Shown here piece after piece: positions 53,019-63,468 of a stretch of 64,000 nucleotides of DNA (positions are counted from its first letter, which is position 1; each line of letters starts with the position of its first letter). The stretch is from Campylobacter concisus (GTDB lineage Bacteria > Campylobacterota > Campylobacteria > Campylobacterales > Campylobacteraceae). The stretch covers positions 372,001-436,000 of the forward strand of contig NZ_PPAF01000035.1 of the NCBI RefSeq assembly GCF_002913045.1, read 5' to 3'. The position numbers were made by a program, and so were the translations under genes. The notes under the pieces are model-generated. The model saw only the letters and a program-made list of their open reading frames with translations, ran no database searches and was not told the DNA's origin.

Positions 53019-54419
53019 ATGTTTATAAAAGGTTTTTTTTCAAACTCAGTTGGCATTATGGTTTCAAGAATTCTTGGACTTATAAGAGACCTTTTAACAG
53101 CTTCTATCCTTGGAGCTGGCATATTTAGCGATCTTTTTTTTATCGCTTTTAAAATCCCAAATTTATTTCGCCGTATCTTTGGCGAGGGCGCTTTTACACA
53201 GGCATTTTTGCCAAATTTTGCAAACAGCAAGAAAAAAGCAGTCTTTCAGGCTGAAATTTTCATCAAATTTCTACTTTTTATAGGCGCATTAACGCTTCTT
53301 GTAAATTTATTTACGCCCTACTTTATAAAGATCATCGCAAGCGGCCTGAGTGAACAAAATATCATGGGTGCAGTGCCGCTTGTGCGTATAAATTTCTACT
53401 ATCTAGCCCTTGTTTATATCATCACTTTCATGGGTGCACTACTTCAGTACAAAGGACACTTTGCCACGACTGCGTTTTCAACTGCGCTACTAAATTTAGC
53501 CATGATCGCATCGCTACTTTTGGCTCGTGGCAAGAGCGAGAGCGTGGTCGCACTTTATCTTAGCTTTGGCGTCGTTGCAGGCGGCATTTTGCAAGTTTTA
53601 GTGCATCTAATTGCTATGAAATTTAACGCCTTAAATAAAATTTTTTGGGGCGGTCTAAGCGGATATTTTAAAGGCAAAAAAGCTAGTAGCAAAGGCTTTT
53701 TTATAAATTTCTACCACGGCCTACTTGGCTCAAGTGCGATGCAAATAAGCGCATTTATGGACACTTGGCTAGCTAGCTTTTTGGTAAGTGGCTCGATAAG
53801 CTATCTCTTTTATGCAAATAGAATTTTTCAGCTCCCACTTGCCATCTTTGCGATCGCACTCTCTCAAGCACTCTTTCCAAAGATCACTAGGCTTTTAAAG
53901 CAAAAAGACGAGGCAAATGCCCTAGTTTGGACGAAAAAGAGTTTTTACCTGCTACTTTGCGCCCTGCTAGCCGCCACGATCACAGGCGTCGTGCTAAGTG
54001 AGTTTATCATCTGGCTCTTGTTTGAGAGAGGGAATTTTGTAAGGGCAAACACCATTGAATGCGCCAAGGTGCTAAGTGCTTATTTGGTGGGGCTTACGCC
54101 ATTTGGACTGGCTAAAATTTTCTCACTTTGGCTTTATGCAAATATGAAGCAAAAAGAGGCGGCCAAAATTTCTATCATCTGCCTTGTGATAAATTTGATC
54201 CTAGCAGTCATTTTGATGCAGAAATTTGGAGCAACTGGTCTTGCATTTGCAAGCTCACTTGGGGGATTTTTACAGCTTATTTTATACATTAGAGCCTTTG
54301 GAGCTAAGCGATTTTTAGCTATAATCGAGCCTAAATTTATAGCTGCTATCGCACTTTTGGCGGTTTTGCTCTATTTTGGTTTAACATTTTTAAAGGATAT
54401 ATTTAATGCGAATTTTTGA
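53019..54419 (+). CDS. murJ: Lipid II flippase MurJ
   Basis: A 466-residue inner-membrane protein with about 12-14 helices and the MurJ/MviN landmarks: [20 protein letters not shown] at the start (with the Arg pattern), [26 protein letters not shown] and [17 protein letters not shown], the [14 protein letters not shown] central motif, and the later FERGNF. It flips the undecaprenyl-linked cell-wall precursor outward. A run of eight Ts sits in codons 5-8. First gene of the long plus operon; its end overlaps cysS by 14 bases. Confidence 0.95.
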   Translation: MFIKGFFSNSVGIMVSRILGLIRDLLTASILGAGIFSDLFFIAFKIPNLFRRIFGEGAFTQAFLPNFANSKKKAVFQAEIFIKFLLFIGALTLLVNLFTPYFIKIIASGLSEQNIMGAVPLVRINFYYLALVYIITFMGALLQYKGHFATTAFSTALLNLAMIASLLLARGKSESVVALYLSFGVVAGGILQVLVHLIAMKFNALNKIFWGGLSGYFKGKKASSKGFFINFYHGLLGSSAMQISAFMDTWLASFLVSGSISYLFYANRIFQLPLAIFAIALSQALFPKITRLLKQKDEANALVWTKKSFYLLLCALLAATITGVVLSEFIIWLLFERGNFVRANTIECAKVLSAYLVGLTPFGLAKIFSLWLYANMKQKEAAKISIICLVINLILAVILMQKFGATGLAFASSLGGFLQLILYIRAFGAKRFLAIIEPKFIAAIALLAVLLYFGLTFLKDIFNANF

Positions 54420-55800
54420 TACTTCTAAAAGAGAAAAGGTTGAGTTTAGCCCGATAAGAGAAGGTGAAGTTAGCATCTATCTGTGCGGACCAACGGTCTA
54501 TGATGATGCACATTTAGGACACGCAAAGTCAGCCGTTAGCTTTGATCTTTTAAGAAGGGTCTTAAAAGCGCTTGGCTACAAGGTCAAATTTGCAAGAAAC
54601 TACACCGACATCGACGATAAAATTTTAAATAAAATGGTGCAAACTGGCCAAAGCCTAGAGGAGATCACAAACAAATACATAGCGCATTATGAGAGCGACA
54701 TGAACGCTTTAAACGTATTTGATCCAGACTTTAAGCCAAAGGCTACGCAGTGCTTGGATGCGATCATTAGCTACATCAAGGTGCTTATGGATAAAGGTGT
54801 GGCGTATAAAACGAGTGATGGAATTTACTTTGATACGAGCAAGGATAGCGGCTATTTTAGCATTAGCGGTAAGGATAACAATACCGATCTAATCGCGCGT
54901 GTGGCAAGTTTTGGCGAGAAAAGAGACGAAAAAGACTTTGTGCTTTGGAAATTTGATGAGAAATGGTACGAGAGCCCATTTGGCAAGGGTCGCCCTGGCT
55001 GGCACACCGAGTGCGTGGCTATGATAAGAGAATTTCTAAGTGATAAAGAAAATGAGGAATTTGAGATCGACATCCACGCTGGTGGCATCGACCTACTCTT
55101 TCCGCACCATGAAAATGAAGCAAGTCAGTGCAGATGTGCCTATCATAAAAATTTGAGCAAATACTGGATGCATAATGGCTTTATAAAAGTAAATAACGAA
55201 AAGATGAGCAAGAGCCTAAACAACAGCTTTTTCGTAAAAGACGCCCTAAAAAACGTTCATGGCGAAGTGCTTAGATATTACTTGCTTACGAGCCATTATA
55301 GAGCGCATTTTAACTATTCAGATGAAGATCTAGTAGCTTCAAAAAAGAGACTTGATAAAATTTACCGCCTCAAAAAAAGAGTCGATGGCGTGCAAGCAGG
55401 CGCGGCAAATGAGAGCTTTAAAAGTGAGCTACTTGAAGCACTAAGCGATGATCTAAACGCATCTAAAGCGCTTGCAAGTGTTGATGAATTTGTAAAAACG
55501 GCAAACGAAAAACTTGATAACAATCCAAAAGATAAAGCCTATAAAGCAGAAGTGGCAGCAAATTTATATCTGATAAATGAAATTTTAGGCATTGCTAGCA
55601 CAAACTATGTTGAGTATTTTCAGTTTGGCGTAAGCGACGAGCAAAAAGAGCAAATTAAAAGACTTCTCGATGAGCGCACGGTAGCCAAAAAAGAGAGAAA
55701 TTTCGCAAGGGCTGATGAGATAAGAGATGAGCTAGCAAAAATAAACATCTCTATCATGGATACGCCAAATGGCGCAGTTTGGGAGAAAAACAATGAATAA
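54406..55800 (+). CDS. cysS: Cysteinyl-tRNA synthetase
   Basis: A 464-residue class I synthetase. The HIGH motif is HLGH (36-39) in [16 protein letters not shown], whose Cys27 is a zinc ligand. The other zinc ligands are in WHTECVAM and [10 protein letters not shown], and KMSKS is at 266-270. It charges tRNA-Cys in the cytoplasm. The AAAGGA ribosome-binding site lies within the end of murJ, and the stop overlaps the msbA start region. Confidence 0.97.
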   Translation: MRIFDTSKREKVEFSPIREGEVSIYLCGPTVYDDAHLGHAKSAVSFDLLRRVLKALGYKVKFARNYTDIDDKILNKMVQTGQSLEEITNKYIAHYESDMNALNVFDPDFKPKATQCLDAIISYIKVLMDKGVAYKTSDGIYFDTSKDSGYFSISGKDNNTDLIARVASFGEKRDEKDFVLWKFDEKWYESPFGKGRPGWHTECVAMIREFLSDKENEEFEIDIHAGGIDLLFPHHENEASQCRCAYHKNLSKYWMHNGFIKVNNEKMSKSLNNSFFVKDALKNVHGEVLRYYLLTSHYRAHFNYSDEDLVASKKRLDKIYRLKKRVDGVQAGAANESFKSELLEALSDDLNASKALASVDEFVKTANEKLDNNPKDKAYKAEVAANLYLINEILGIASTNYVEYFQFGVSDEQKEQIKRLLDERTVAKKERNFARADEIRDELAKINISIMDTPNGAVWEKNNE

Positions 55801-57517
55801 CTTTGGCTTAAAAGATGTGCTAAAACGCTTTGGCCCATATTTTAAAGACTACATTCCACACTTCATATTAGCCTTTATTGGTATGGCCCTTGCAAGTGGC
55901 GGAACAGCTGTTAGTGCGTATCTAGTGGAGCCTGTATTAAATAAAATTTTTGTTGAAAAAAATGAGACATTACTTTATATGCTGCCATGTGCGATCATTG
56001 CCATTTATGTACTAAAAAATATAGGAACCTTTATGCAGGCTTATTTTACGGCATATATCGGACAGGATACGATTAGAAGATTTCGTGAAAAGATGGTCGA
56101 AAATTTACTAACTTTGGATATGAAATTTTTTAATGATTTTAGAACAGGCGAGCTAATAAGTAGAACCACAAACGACATCGACCGCATAAGATCGATAGTC
56201 TCAAGCATGATACCTGAGTTTGCAAGGGAATTTATAACAATTATTGGCCTACTTTGTGTAGTCATATATCAAAGCCCAAAGCTAGCATTTTTTGCACTTG
56301 TAGTTATGCCAATAGCGATTTATCCGATTTCTCGTCTTGCAAAAAAGATGAAGAAAATTTCCAAAAAGTCACAAGAAAAGACGTCTGATATCACCTCAGC
56401 TTTGAGTGAAATTTTTACAAATATTGAGATAATAAAGGCAAATAATGCCCAAAAATACGAACATTCACGCTTTGTTGATGAAAATAATAAATTTTTTAAA
56501 CTAAATCTTAAAACCGTAAAAATCGAGCAGCTAGTAAGCCCACTAATGGAGACGATAGGCTCTATCGGAGTTGCAGCCGTTATCATAGTGGGTGGCAAAG
56601 ATGTTATCGATGGCAACATAAACATGGGTGCTTTCTTTTCGTTTTTAACTGCACTTTTTATGCTCTATACTCCGCTAAAACGCATCGTAAATATCTACAA
56701 CAAGATGCAAGATGCGATCGCCGCAAGTGAGAGAACCTTTTTCTTGATGGATAAAGTGAGTGAGATAAAAGATGGTGAAAAAGAATTAAGCGAAGAGATA
56801 AACCTAATCAAATTTAAGGGTGTCTGCCTAAACTACGGCGACAAAGAGGTCTTAAAAGGGATAAATTTAGAGGCTCGCAAGTCAGAATTTATAGCCCTTG
56901 TTGGCTCAAGTGGTGGCGGGAAAACCTCACTCATGAATCTACTTATGAGATTTTACGACGTAAATGGTGGAGAAATTTTAATAAATGAGATGAATTTAAA
57001 AGATATCAAAATTCACTCACTTCGCCAAAATATCGGCCTTGTAACACAGCGTGTCTATATCTTTAACGACACGATCGCTAAAAACGTGGCTTACGGCAGA
57101 GAATTTGACGAAGAAGCGGTCGTAAAAGCTCTAAAAATGGCAAATGCCTATGAGTTTGTAAGTAAGCTTGATGATGGTATCCACACCATTTTAAACGAAT
57201 TTGGCACAAACCTTTCAGGCGGACAAAGACAGCGTATCGCAATAGCTAGAGCGCTTTATCAAAATCCACAAATTCTCATCTTTGACGAGGCTACTTCAGC
57301 ACTTGATAATGAGAGCGAAAAAGAGATCACAAAAGCTATAAATAACCTCAGAAGCAAAAAGATAATCTTTGTCATCGCTCACCGCTTAAGCACGGTTGAA
57401 AGTGCTGATAAAATCGCAGTTTTAAGCAACGGAAAGATAGTTGATACTGGAAATGACGAAGAGCTTAGCAAGAGAAATGAAATTTATGCAAAACTTAAAG
57501 GCAAAGCCTTAGTTTAA
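55793..57517 (+). CDS. msbA: Lipid A export ABC transporter MsbA
   Basis: A 574-residue half-transporter with six N-terminal membrane helices (about 1-310) and an ATPase: Walker A GSSGGGKT (371-378), Q-loop in [13 protein letters not shown] signature LSGGQ (474-478) with [14 protein letters not shown], Walker [14 protein letters not shown] and the H-loop His in VIAHRLST. It flips lipid A-core across the inner membrane. The ATG at 55793 overlaps the cysS stop by eight bases and is preferred over an in-frame upstream start. No substrate-specific feature distinguishes it absolutely from other exporters, but its neighbours agree. Confidence 0.88.
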   Translation: MNNFGLKDVLKRFGPYFKDYIPHFILAFIGMALASGGTAVSAYLVEPVLNKIFVEKNETLLYMLPCAIIAIYVLKNIGTFMQAYFTAYIGQDTIRRFREKMVENLLTLDMKFFNDFRTGELISRTTNDIDRIRSIVSSMIPEFAREFITIIGLLCVVIYQSPKLAFFALVVMPIAIYPISRLAKKMKKISKKSQEKTSDITSALSEIFTNIEIIKANNAQKYEHSRFVDENNKFFKLNLKTVKIEQLVSPLMETIGSIGVAAVIIVGGKDVIDGNINMGAFFSFLTALFMLYTPLKRIVNIYNKMQDAIAASERTFFLMDKVSEIKDGEKELSEEINLIKFKGVCLNYGDKEVLKGINLEARKSEFIALVGSSGGGKTSLMNLLMRFYDVNGGEILINEMNLKDIKIHSLRQNIGLVTQRVYIFNDTIAKNVAYGREFDEEAVVKALKMANAYEFVSKLDDGIHTILNEFGTNLSGGQRQRIAIARALYQNPQILIFDEATSALDNESEKEITKAINNLRSKKIIFVIAHRLSTVESADKIAVLSNGKIVDTGNDEELSKRNEIYAKLKGKALV

Positions 57518-57570
57518 GGCGATTTTTGCTAAGATTTGCACAAATTTTTAGGCATTTTAAAGAGGTTAAA

Positions 57571-58644
57571 ATGAGCTTAAACTACGAAACTTTAAAATCT
57601 ATATTTTTTAAATTCGATCCTGAAACTGCCCATAAAATCGCAGAACTTGCAATGATCGGAGCAAATAAAATTTTTCCAGGATCATTAAGCTTTGTAGCAA
57701 ATAAGTGCGTGGTCGATGACAATGCGCTAAAACAAAATTTATTCTCAAGCACTTATCACAATCCAGTTGGCATAGCTGGTGGCTTTGATAAAAACGCCAC
57801 AATGTTTGAAGCACTCACGGCTCTTGGCTTTGGGTACTTAGAATTTGGCACATTTACTCCAAAACCTCAACCTGGCAACGATAAACCAAGACTTTTTAGG
57901 CTCGTAGACGAAGAGAGCATCCAAAATGCGATGGGCTTTAATAACGATGGTTGCGAGGCTATTAAAAATAGAGTCAAAAAACTTTATCCTTATACTTTGC
58001 CAATCTGGGCAAACATCGGTAAAAACAAGGTTACACCAAACGAAGATGCAATAAAAGACTATGAAATTTTAGTAAAAGAATTTAGCGAAATTTGCGATAC
58101 CTTTGTCATAAACGTCTCATCACCAAACACGCCAAATTTAAGAGCCTTGCAAGATGAGAGCTTCATAAAAGAGCTTTTTAGTGTCATTTTACCACTTACT
58201 AAAAAACCAATCATCTTTAAAATCGCTCCTGATATGAGCCACGAAGATGCGATCAAGCTTTGCAGCTGCGCGGTAGAAAACGGCGCTAGCGGCGTGCTCG
58301 TTTCAAATACAAGCGTTGATTACTCGCTCTCTCACTCATCAAATTTAAAAGATTTTGGCGGACTAAGCGGCAAGGTGATAGCTCAAAAGTCAAAAGAGAT
58401 ATTTAAAGCCGTAGCAGACGAGCTTTACGGCAAGACGACGCTTATCGCATGTGGCGGCATAGATAGCGGTGCAGAGGCATATGAGCGCATAAAAATGGGA
58501 GCAAATCTAGTGCAAATTTTTACAAGCTTTATCTTTAAAGGGCCGATGATCGCAAGAGATATAAATTTAGAAATTTTAGAGCTTTTAAAAAGAGATGGCT
58601 TTGCCTCTATTAGCGAAGCAGTCGGCATAAATGTTAAAAAATAA
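57571..58644 (+). CDS. pyrD: Dihydroorotate dehydrogenase (quinone), class 2
   Basis: A 357-residue membrane-associated enzyme of pyrimidine synthesis. The N-terminal helical extension (SLNYETLKSIFFKFDPETAH), which reaches the membrane quinone, marks class 2. FMN/substrate motifs are NPVGIAGGFDKNA, FGTFTPKPQPGN, and NVSSPNTPNLR with the catalytic base Ser183 or Ser184, then GGLSGK and CGGIDSGAEAYERI. The ATG at 57571 has AGAGG upstream; a frame extension to 57526 is unlikely to be translated. It follows msbA by 53 bases. Confidence 0.96.
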   Translation: MSLNYETLKSIFFKFDPETAHKIAELAMIGANKIFPGSLSFVANKCVVDDNALKQNLFSSTYHNPVGIAGGFDKNATMFEALTALGFGYLEFGTFTPKPQPGNDKPRLFRLVDEESIQNAMGFNNDGCEAIKNRVKKLYPYTLPIWANIGKNKVTPNEDAIKDYEILVKEFSEICDTFVINVSSPNTPNLRALQDESFIKELFSVILPLTKKPIIFKIAPDMSHEDAIKLCSCAVENGASGVLVSNTSVDYSLSHSSNLKDFGGLSGKVIAQKSKEIFKAVADELYGKTTLIACGGIDSGAEAYERIKMGANLVQIFTSFIFKGPMIARDINLEILELLKRDGFASISEAVGINVKK

Positions 58645-58655
58645 AAGGCAAAAGA

Positions 58656-59897
58656 TTGATAAAATTTAATAAAACCAAACTAGAAAACGGACTAGAAATT
58701 TATCACGTACCAGTAAATCCTGGCTCAAAAGTGATAAGCGTCGATGTCTTTTATAAAGTTGGCTCCAGAAACGAAGTGATGGGCAAAAGCGGCATCGCTC
58801 ACATGCTAGAGCATCTAAATTTCAAATCAACCAAAAATTTACGAGCTGGTGAGTTTGACGAGATCGTAAAAGGCTTTGGCGGCGTAAATAACGCAAGTAC
58901 AGGCTTTGACTACACACACTACTTTATAAAAGCGTCAAATAAAAATTTAGACAAAACGCTTGGTCTTTTTGCTGAGCTTATGAAAAATTTAAGCCTAAAA
59001 GATAAAGAATTTCAGCCAGAGCGAGACGTGGTGCATGAAGAGCGCAGGTGGCGAACAGACAACAACCCTATGGGATACCTCTACTTTAGGCTCTACAACC
59101 ACGCATTTATCTATCATCCATATCACTGGACGCCGATAGGTTTTATCAAAGATATCGAAAACTGGAACATTAGCGACATAAAAGAATTTCATGCTACTTT
59201 TTATCAGCCAAAAAATGCCATTTTGATGATAAGTGGCGACATCGGCAAGGATGAGGCATTTAAACTGGCTAAGAAAAATTTTAGCAGTATAAAAAATAAA
59301 AGAGCCATCCCAAAAACTCACTGCAAAGAACCTAAGCAAGATGGAGCTAGAAGAGCCATTATCTATAAAGATAGCCAAACACAAATGCTAGCGATCGCTT
59401 ATAAAATCCCAAATTTTAAACACGCCGATCAAGTAGGTCTAAATGCTATCAGTGAATATCTAGCTACTGGCAAAAGCTCGATTTTACAGCAACGTCTAAT
59501 CGATGAGCTCATGCTTGTAAATCAAATTTATGCTTATAATATGAGCTGCGTTGATGAAAATTTATTTATATTTTTAGCAGTTTGCAACCCAGATGTCGAA
59601 GCAAGTGTGGTTGAGGCTGAAATTTTAAAGATCATAGATGATTTAAAAAATAAACCAATCGACAAAGATGATGTTTTAAGAGTTAAGAATTTGATAAAAA
59701 CTGATTTTATTTACTCATTTGAGAGTGCAAGCAAGGTTGCAAATTTATATGGCTCATACCTTGCTAGAGGCGATATAAAGCCACTTTATGAGCTTGAAAA
59801 AAATATCGATAAGATAGATGCCAAGCTTTTAAAAGAGATAGCAAATAAATATTTCAATGAAAAAACCAGCACAACAATAATATTAAAAAAGGAATAA
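58656..59897 (+). CDS. M16-family zinc metalloprotease
   Basis: A 413-residue peptidase with the inverted zinc motif HMLEH (49-53) and the third ligand Glu near 129 in VVHEERRW. The C-terminal half is the inactive M16 repeat, with the Arg/Tyr pair seen in NQIYAYNMS. It resembles the processing-peptidase-like PqqL/YmxG group and probably acts in the cytoplasm or periplasm; no signal peptide is visible. The start is TTG at 58656, with AAAAGG eight bases upstream; no ATG is close. The gene is conserved in this place, between pyrD and dapA, in C. jejuni. Confidence 0.9.
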   Translation: MIKFNKTKLENGLEIYHVPVNPGSKVISVDVFYKVGSRNEVMGKSGIAHMLEHLNFKSTKNLRAGEFDEIVKGFGGVNNASTGFDYTHYFIKASNKNLDKTLGLFAELMKNLSLKDKEFQPERDVVHEERRWRTDNNPMGYLYFRLYNHAFIYHPYHWTPIGFIKDIENWNISDIKEFHATFYQPKNAILMISGDIGKDEAFKLAKKNFSSIKNKRAIPKTHCKEPKQDGARRAIIYKDSQTQMLAIAYKIPNFKHADQVGLNAISEYLATGKSSILQQRLIDELMLVNQIYAYNMSCVDENLFIFLAVCNPDVEASVVEAEILKIIDDLKNKPIDKDDVLRVKNLIKTDFIYSFESASKVANLYGSYLARGDIKPLYELEKNIDKIDAKLLKEIANKYFNEKTSTTIILKKE

Positions 59898-59899
59898 AC

Positions 59900-60793
59900 G
59901 TGGAAAATTCGCTTCAAGGTGCGATGACCGCACTCATTACGCCATTTAAAAATCAAAAAGTAGATGAAGTTAGTTTTGAAAAGCTAATAAAAAGACAGAT
60001 AAAACACGGCATAGATGTTGTTGTGCCAGTTGGAACCACTGGCGAGAGTGCAACACTGACGCATGATGAGCATAGAATTTGTATAGAAATAGCCGTAGAT
60101 GCATGTAAAGGCACAAATGTAAAAGTACTAGCTGGTGCTGGTAGTAACGCAACTCACGAGGCTATTGGTATCGCTAAATTTGCCCAAGCTCATGGCGCTG
60201 ATGGTATCCTATCAGTTGCGCCCTACTATAATAAACCAACACAAGAAGGGCTTTATGAGCACTACAAAGCTATCGCAAATAGCATTGAAATCCCTGTGCT
60301 TCTTTATAATGTTCCAGGTAGAGTTGGAGTGGATATCTTACCAGCGACCGTTTTTAGACTTTTTAAAGAGTGCAAAAATATCTACGGCATCAAGGAGGCT
60401 ACAGGCAGCATAGATAGATGCGTAGATCTACTAGCTCACGAGCCAAATTTAGTAGTAATTAGTGGCGAAGATGCGATCAACTATCCTATCATATCAAATG
60501 GCGGCAAAGGTGTTATCTCAGTTACTGCAAACCTCTTGCCAGATCAGATTTCAGAGCTTACGCACCTTGCAATGAACGAAGAGTATAAAAAAGCAAAACT
60601 AATAAACGACAATCTATACACTATAAATAAAACACTCTTTTGCGAAAGCAATCCAATACCAATCAAAGCAGCGATGTATCTAGCTGGACTCATCGACTCT
60701 TTAGAGTACCGCTTGCCACTTTGCAAACCAAGTAAAGAAAATTTTAAAAAGATAGAAGAAGTAATAAAAAATTACGAAATAAAGGGTTTTTAA
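59900..60793 (+). CDS. dapA: 4-hydroxy-tetrahydrodipicolinate synthase
   Basis: A 297-residue class I aldolase of lysine and meso-diaminopimelate synthesis. The Schiff-base lysine is Lys165 in YGIKEATGS, the catalytic tyrosine is Tyr136 in [12 protein letters not shown], and the pyruvate-binding Thr-Thr is in [12 protein letters not shown] (42-53). It condenses pyruvate with aspartate semialdehyde. The start is GTG at 59900 with AAAAAGGA upstream. The stop shares a base with the next gene. Confidence 0.97.
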   Translation: MENSLQGAMTALITPFKNQKVDEVSFEKLIKRQIKHGIDVVVPVGTTGESATLTHDEHRICIEIAVDACKGTNVKVLAGAGSNATHEAIGIAKFAQAHGADGILSVAPYYNKPTQEGLYEHYKAIANSIEIPVLLYNVPGRVGVDILPATVFRLFKECKNIYGIKEATGSIDRCVDLLAHEPNLVVISGEDAINYPIISNGGKGVISVTANLLPDQISELTHLAMNEEYKKAKLINDNLYTINKTLFCESNPIPIKAAMYLAGLIDSLEYRLPLCKPSKENFKKIEEVIKNYEIKGF

Positions 60794-61581
60794 TGAAGGA
60801 CACACTAAACGAATTTAAAGGTAAAACGCTAGTTATCAGTGGCGGCACTAGAGGTATCGGTAGAGCTATAGTTGAAGAATTTGCAAAAGCTGGCGTAAAT
60901 ATAGCATTTACCTATAACTCAAACGAAGAGCTTGCAAAAGAGCAGGCAAAAGAACTTGAGGCTACTTACAAGATAAAAGCAAGAGCATATGCACTAAATA
61001 TCCTCGAGCCAGAGACTTATAAAGAGCTATTTTTAAAGATAGACGAGGATTTTGATAGGATTGATTTTTTCATCTCAAATGCTATCATCTCAGGTCGCGC
61101 AGTAGCTGGCGGATACACTAAATTTATGAAGCTAAAACCAAGAGGCATAAACAATATCTTTACAGCAACCGTAAATGCCTTTGTTGTAGGCACTCAAGAA
61201 GCTGCAAAACGCATGGAAAAAGTTGGTGGCGGCAGTATTATCAGCCTATCATCGACTGGAAATTTAGTCTATATCGAAAACTACGCAGGTCACGGCACAG
61301 CAAAAGCAGCTGTTGAAGCTATGGCAAGATACGCTGCAACCGAGCTTGGCGAGAAAAACATCCGCGTAAACGTCGTAAGTGGTGGTCCTATCGAGACAGA
61401 CGCGCTAAGAGCCTTTACCAACTACGAAGAGGTGCGCGATATGACAGCAAAGCTTAGCCCGCTAAACCGCATGGGACAGCCGACTGACCTAGCCGGAGCA
61501 TGTCTATTTTTGTGCTCATCTAAGGCTAGCTGGGTGACTGGACATACATTTATAATAGATGGCGGCACGACTTTTAAATGA
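60793..61581 (+). CDS. FabL-like enoyl-ACP reductase (short-chain dehydrogenase)
   Basis: A 262-residue SDR with the NADPH motif SGGTRGIGRA (16-25). The active site is Y-x6-K (Tyr164, Lys171) in ENYAGHGTAKAAVEA, the spacing of enoyl-ACP reductases rather than the usual YxxxK. The whole segment from SLSSTGNLVYIENY to VNVVSGGPIETDALRAF closely matches Bacillus FabL as I recall it. It would reduce enoyl-ACP at the end of the fatty-acid cycle. Whether the organism also has FabI cannot be told from this window. It overlaps dapA by one base. Confidence 0.78.
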   Translation: MKDTLNEFKGKTLVISGGTRGIGRAIVEEFAKAGVNIAFTYNSNEELAKEQAKELEATYKIKARAYALNILEPETYKELFLKIDEDFDRIDFFISNAIISGRAVAGGYTKFMKLKPRGINNIFTATVNAFVVGTQEAAKRMEKVGGGSIISLSSTGNLVYIENYAGHGTAKAAVEAMARYAATELGEKNIRVNVVSGGPIETDALRAFTNYEEVRDMTAKLSPLNRMGQPTDLAGACLFLCSSKASWVTGHTFIIDGGTTFK

Positions 61582-61614
61582 GAAAATTGAAATTTTAAGC
61601 ATAAAGGCATATTT

Positions 61615-62160
61615 GTGAGTTTAAATTTACCAAACGCATTGGCATTTTTTAGGATACTACTGGCTCCACTTATGTTTTTTATGCTCGTAAATGCGCCAGG
61701 AATTTTTACGCAAATTCACATAAGCTGGATAAATTACTTCGCAGCTCTTATTTTTGTGATCGCCTCGGTGACTGACTTTTTTGACGGCTACATCGCTAGA
61801 AGCTGGGATCAAAAGACAAAGCTTGGCGCTATCCTTGACCCGCTAGCTGATAAGATGCTGATCTTGGCTGCATTTTTAGGCCTTATGATGCTTGGTAGAG
61901 CGAGCGCTTGGGCTGTTTATCTCATCTTGGTAAGGGAGTTTTTTATAACTGGCTTTCGTGTCGTGATGGCAAGTGATGGTGTCGAGGTCGCTGCATCAAT
62001 GGCTGGCAAAGTAAAAACAGTCTCGCAGATGTTTGCGGTTGGATTTTTACTGATGAGCTGGCCAGGCGGAGAGCTTTTGCTCTGGATTGCTGTTGTGCTC
62101 ACACTTTATTCTGGGTTTGAATATATCTTTGCCTACGTAAAAGCGATGAAAAAGAGCTAA
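61615..62160 (+). CDS. pgsA: CDP-diacylglycerol--glycerol-3-phosphate 3-phosphatidyltransferase
   Basis: A 181-residue membrane enzyme with about four to five helices that makes phosphatidylglycerol phosphate. The CDP-alcohol phosphotransferase motif is complete: Asp54, Asp57-Gly58, Ala61-Arg62, Gly71, Asp75 and Asp79, in DFFDGYIARSWDQ and KLGAILDPLADK. The start is GTG at 61615 with AAAGG seven bases upstream. It is last in the murJ operon, and the region after it holds two overlapping hairpins. Confidence 0.94.
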   Translation: MSLNLPNALAFFRILLAPLMFFMLVNAPGIFTQIHISWINYFAALIFVIASVTDFFDGYIARSWDQKTKLGAILDPLADKMLILAAFLGLMMLGRASAWAVYLILVREFFITGFRVVMASDGVEVAASMAGKVKTVSQMFAVGFLLMSWPGGELLLWIAVVLTLYSGFEYIFAYVKAMKKS

Positions 62161-62252
62161 AATTTCTTTCGCTCGTAAGACCCAAAGTTTTTACTTGCAA
62201 AAATTTTATATAAATAATCAAATCTTCATTTTCAAAATAAGTAAAATCAAGT

Positions 62253-62288
62253 TAAAAATTTCTCCTAGCTAAAAGAAATTTTTAGCTA
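62253..62288 (+). terminator. Two mutually exclusive hairpins after pgsA
   Basis: TAAAAATTTCT (62253-62263) can pair with AGAAATTTTTA (62274-62284), 11 bp. Alternatively TAGCTAAAA (62266-62274) can pair with TTTTAGCTA (62280-62288), 9 bp. The two structures share bases, so only one can form at a time. It lies in the 198-base gap between pgsA and rseP and could be a terminator or a switch; both stems are AT-rich. Confidence 0.4.
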
Positions 62289-62320
62289 AATGCCGTTTGA
62301 GAGTAAATTTATAAATTTTG

Positions 62321-62328
62321 GCTAAAAT
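62321..62328 (+). promoter_or_regulatory. Probable -10 box of rseP
   Basis: TTGGCTAAAAT with the hexamer TAAAAT at 62323-62328 fits an extended -10 box 30 bases before the rseP TTG. The rseP-YggS unit therefore seems to be independently transcribed. Confidence 0.45.
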
Positions 62329-62358
62329 CTCATCAATTTTTTCAAAAAAAGGTAAGTT

Positions 62359-63468
62359 TTGAAAGGCATTCTCTTCACACTGGCCCTGCTTGGCCTTGGG
62401 CTTTATGCGTATTCGTTTTATTTTTTAGTAACTGTTTTAGCCATTAGTTTTCTCATATTTTTTCATGAGCTTGGCCACTTTTTGGCAGCAAGAACGCTTG
62501 GCGTAAAGGTAAATACCTTTAGTATTGGCTTTGGCGAGAAAATTTACACCAAAAACGTTGGCGGCACCGACTACTGCCTAAGCGCGATCCCACTTGGCGG
62601 ATACGTGCAGCTAAAAGGGCAAGACGACACCGACCCAAAGGCAAAAAACTACGACCGTGATAGCTACAACGTGCTAAGTCCGATAAAGCGAATTTACATC
62701 CTCTTTGCTGGGCCATTTTTCAACTTTATCTTGGCGTTTTTCATATACATTTTGCTTGGATCTATCGGAGTTGAAAGACTTGCGCCAAGTATAGGCCACA
62801 TAGCTGAAGGCTCGGCAGCTGCAAGTGCTGGGCTAGCTAAAAATGATAAAATTTTAGCAATAAATGGCGTAAAGATAAACGAGTGGGATGAGATCAGTAA
62901 AAATGTAAAGCTTGAGCCAAGCACCATTTTGATAGATCGTAACGGCTCACAAATGACTATAAATTTAACGCCAAAGATAGGCGAGACGATAAATATATTT
63001 AATGAAAAGGTACAGCGCCCATTGATCGGGATCTCTCCAAATGGCGAAGTGATAAAAATTTACCACACTGGTCTTGCAGGCATAAATTTTGCCTTTAGTG
63101 AGACAATCGAAGCATCAAAACTAATCTTTAAAAGCTTTACCAAACTAGTAAGCGGAGCTGTGCCGCTAAAAGAGGTCGGGGGCATCGTGCAGATCGCCGA
63201 TGTCACATCAAAGGCCGCTAAGATCAGCCTTAGCGTGCTTTTAACCATCGTAGCGTTAATCTCTGTAAATTTAGGTGTTTTAAATTTATTTCCTATCCCA
63301 GCGCTTGATGGCGGGCACATCTTATTTAACATTTATGAACTAACTTTTAGACGCGAAATAAATGAGCGAGTGCTTGTTGCTCTTACCTACTGTGGCTGGG
63401 CGCTACTGCTTGGCATCATGGTGCTCGCGACATTTAATGACATTATGAGATTAAGTGGAGGTTTATGA
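62359..63468 (+). CDS. rseP: Site-2 intramembrane metalloprotease RseP
   Basis: A 369-residue membrane protease with the zinc motif HELGH (His36, Glu37, His40) in the first helix pair and the second motif ALDGGH in NLFPIPALDGGHILF near the C-terminus. One PDZ domain (about 145-205) lies between, with GSAAASAGLAKNDKILAING. It cleaves single-pass membrane proteins such as anti-sigma factors; the local substrate is unknown. The start is TTG at 62359, with AAAAAAAGG before it. It overlaps the YggS gene. Confidence 0.95.
   Translation: MKGILFTLALLGLGLYAYSFYFLVTVLAISFLIFFHELGHFLAARTLGVKVNTFSIGFGEKIYTKNVGGTDYCLSAIPLGGYVQLKGQDDTDPKAKNYDRDSYNVLSPIKRIYILFAGPFFNFILAFFIYILLGSIGVERLAPSIGHIAEGSAAASAGLAKNDKILAINGVKINEWDEISKNVKLEPSTILIDRNGSQMTINLTPKIGETINIFNEKVQRPLIGISPNGEVIKIYHTGLAGINFAFSETIEASKLIFKSFTKLVSGAVPLKEVGGIVQIADVTSKAAKISLSVLLTIVALISVNLGVLNLFPIPALDGGHILFNIYELTFRREINERVLVALTYCGWALLLGIMVLATFNDIMRLSGGL

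Noticed and set aside
53034-53041. T8 tract in murJ codons 5-8 as a phase-variation switch
   Set aside because: Similar T8 runs occur by chance elsewhere in this AT-rich window, and murJ is essential, so switching is unlikely.
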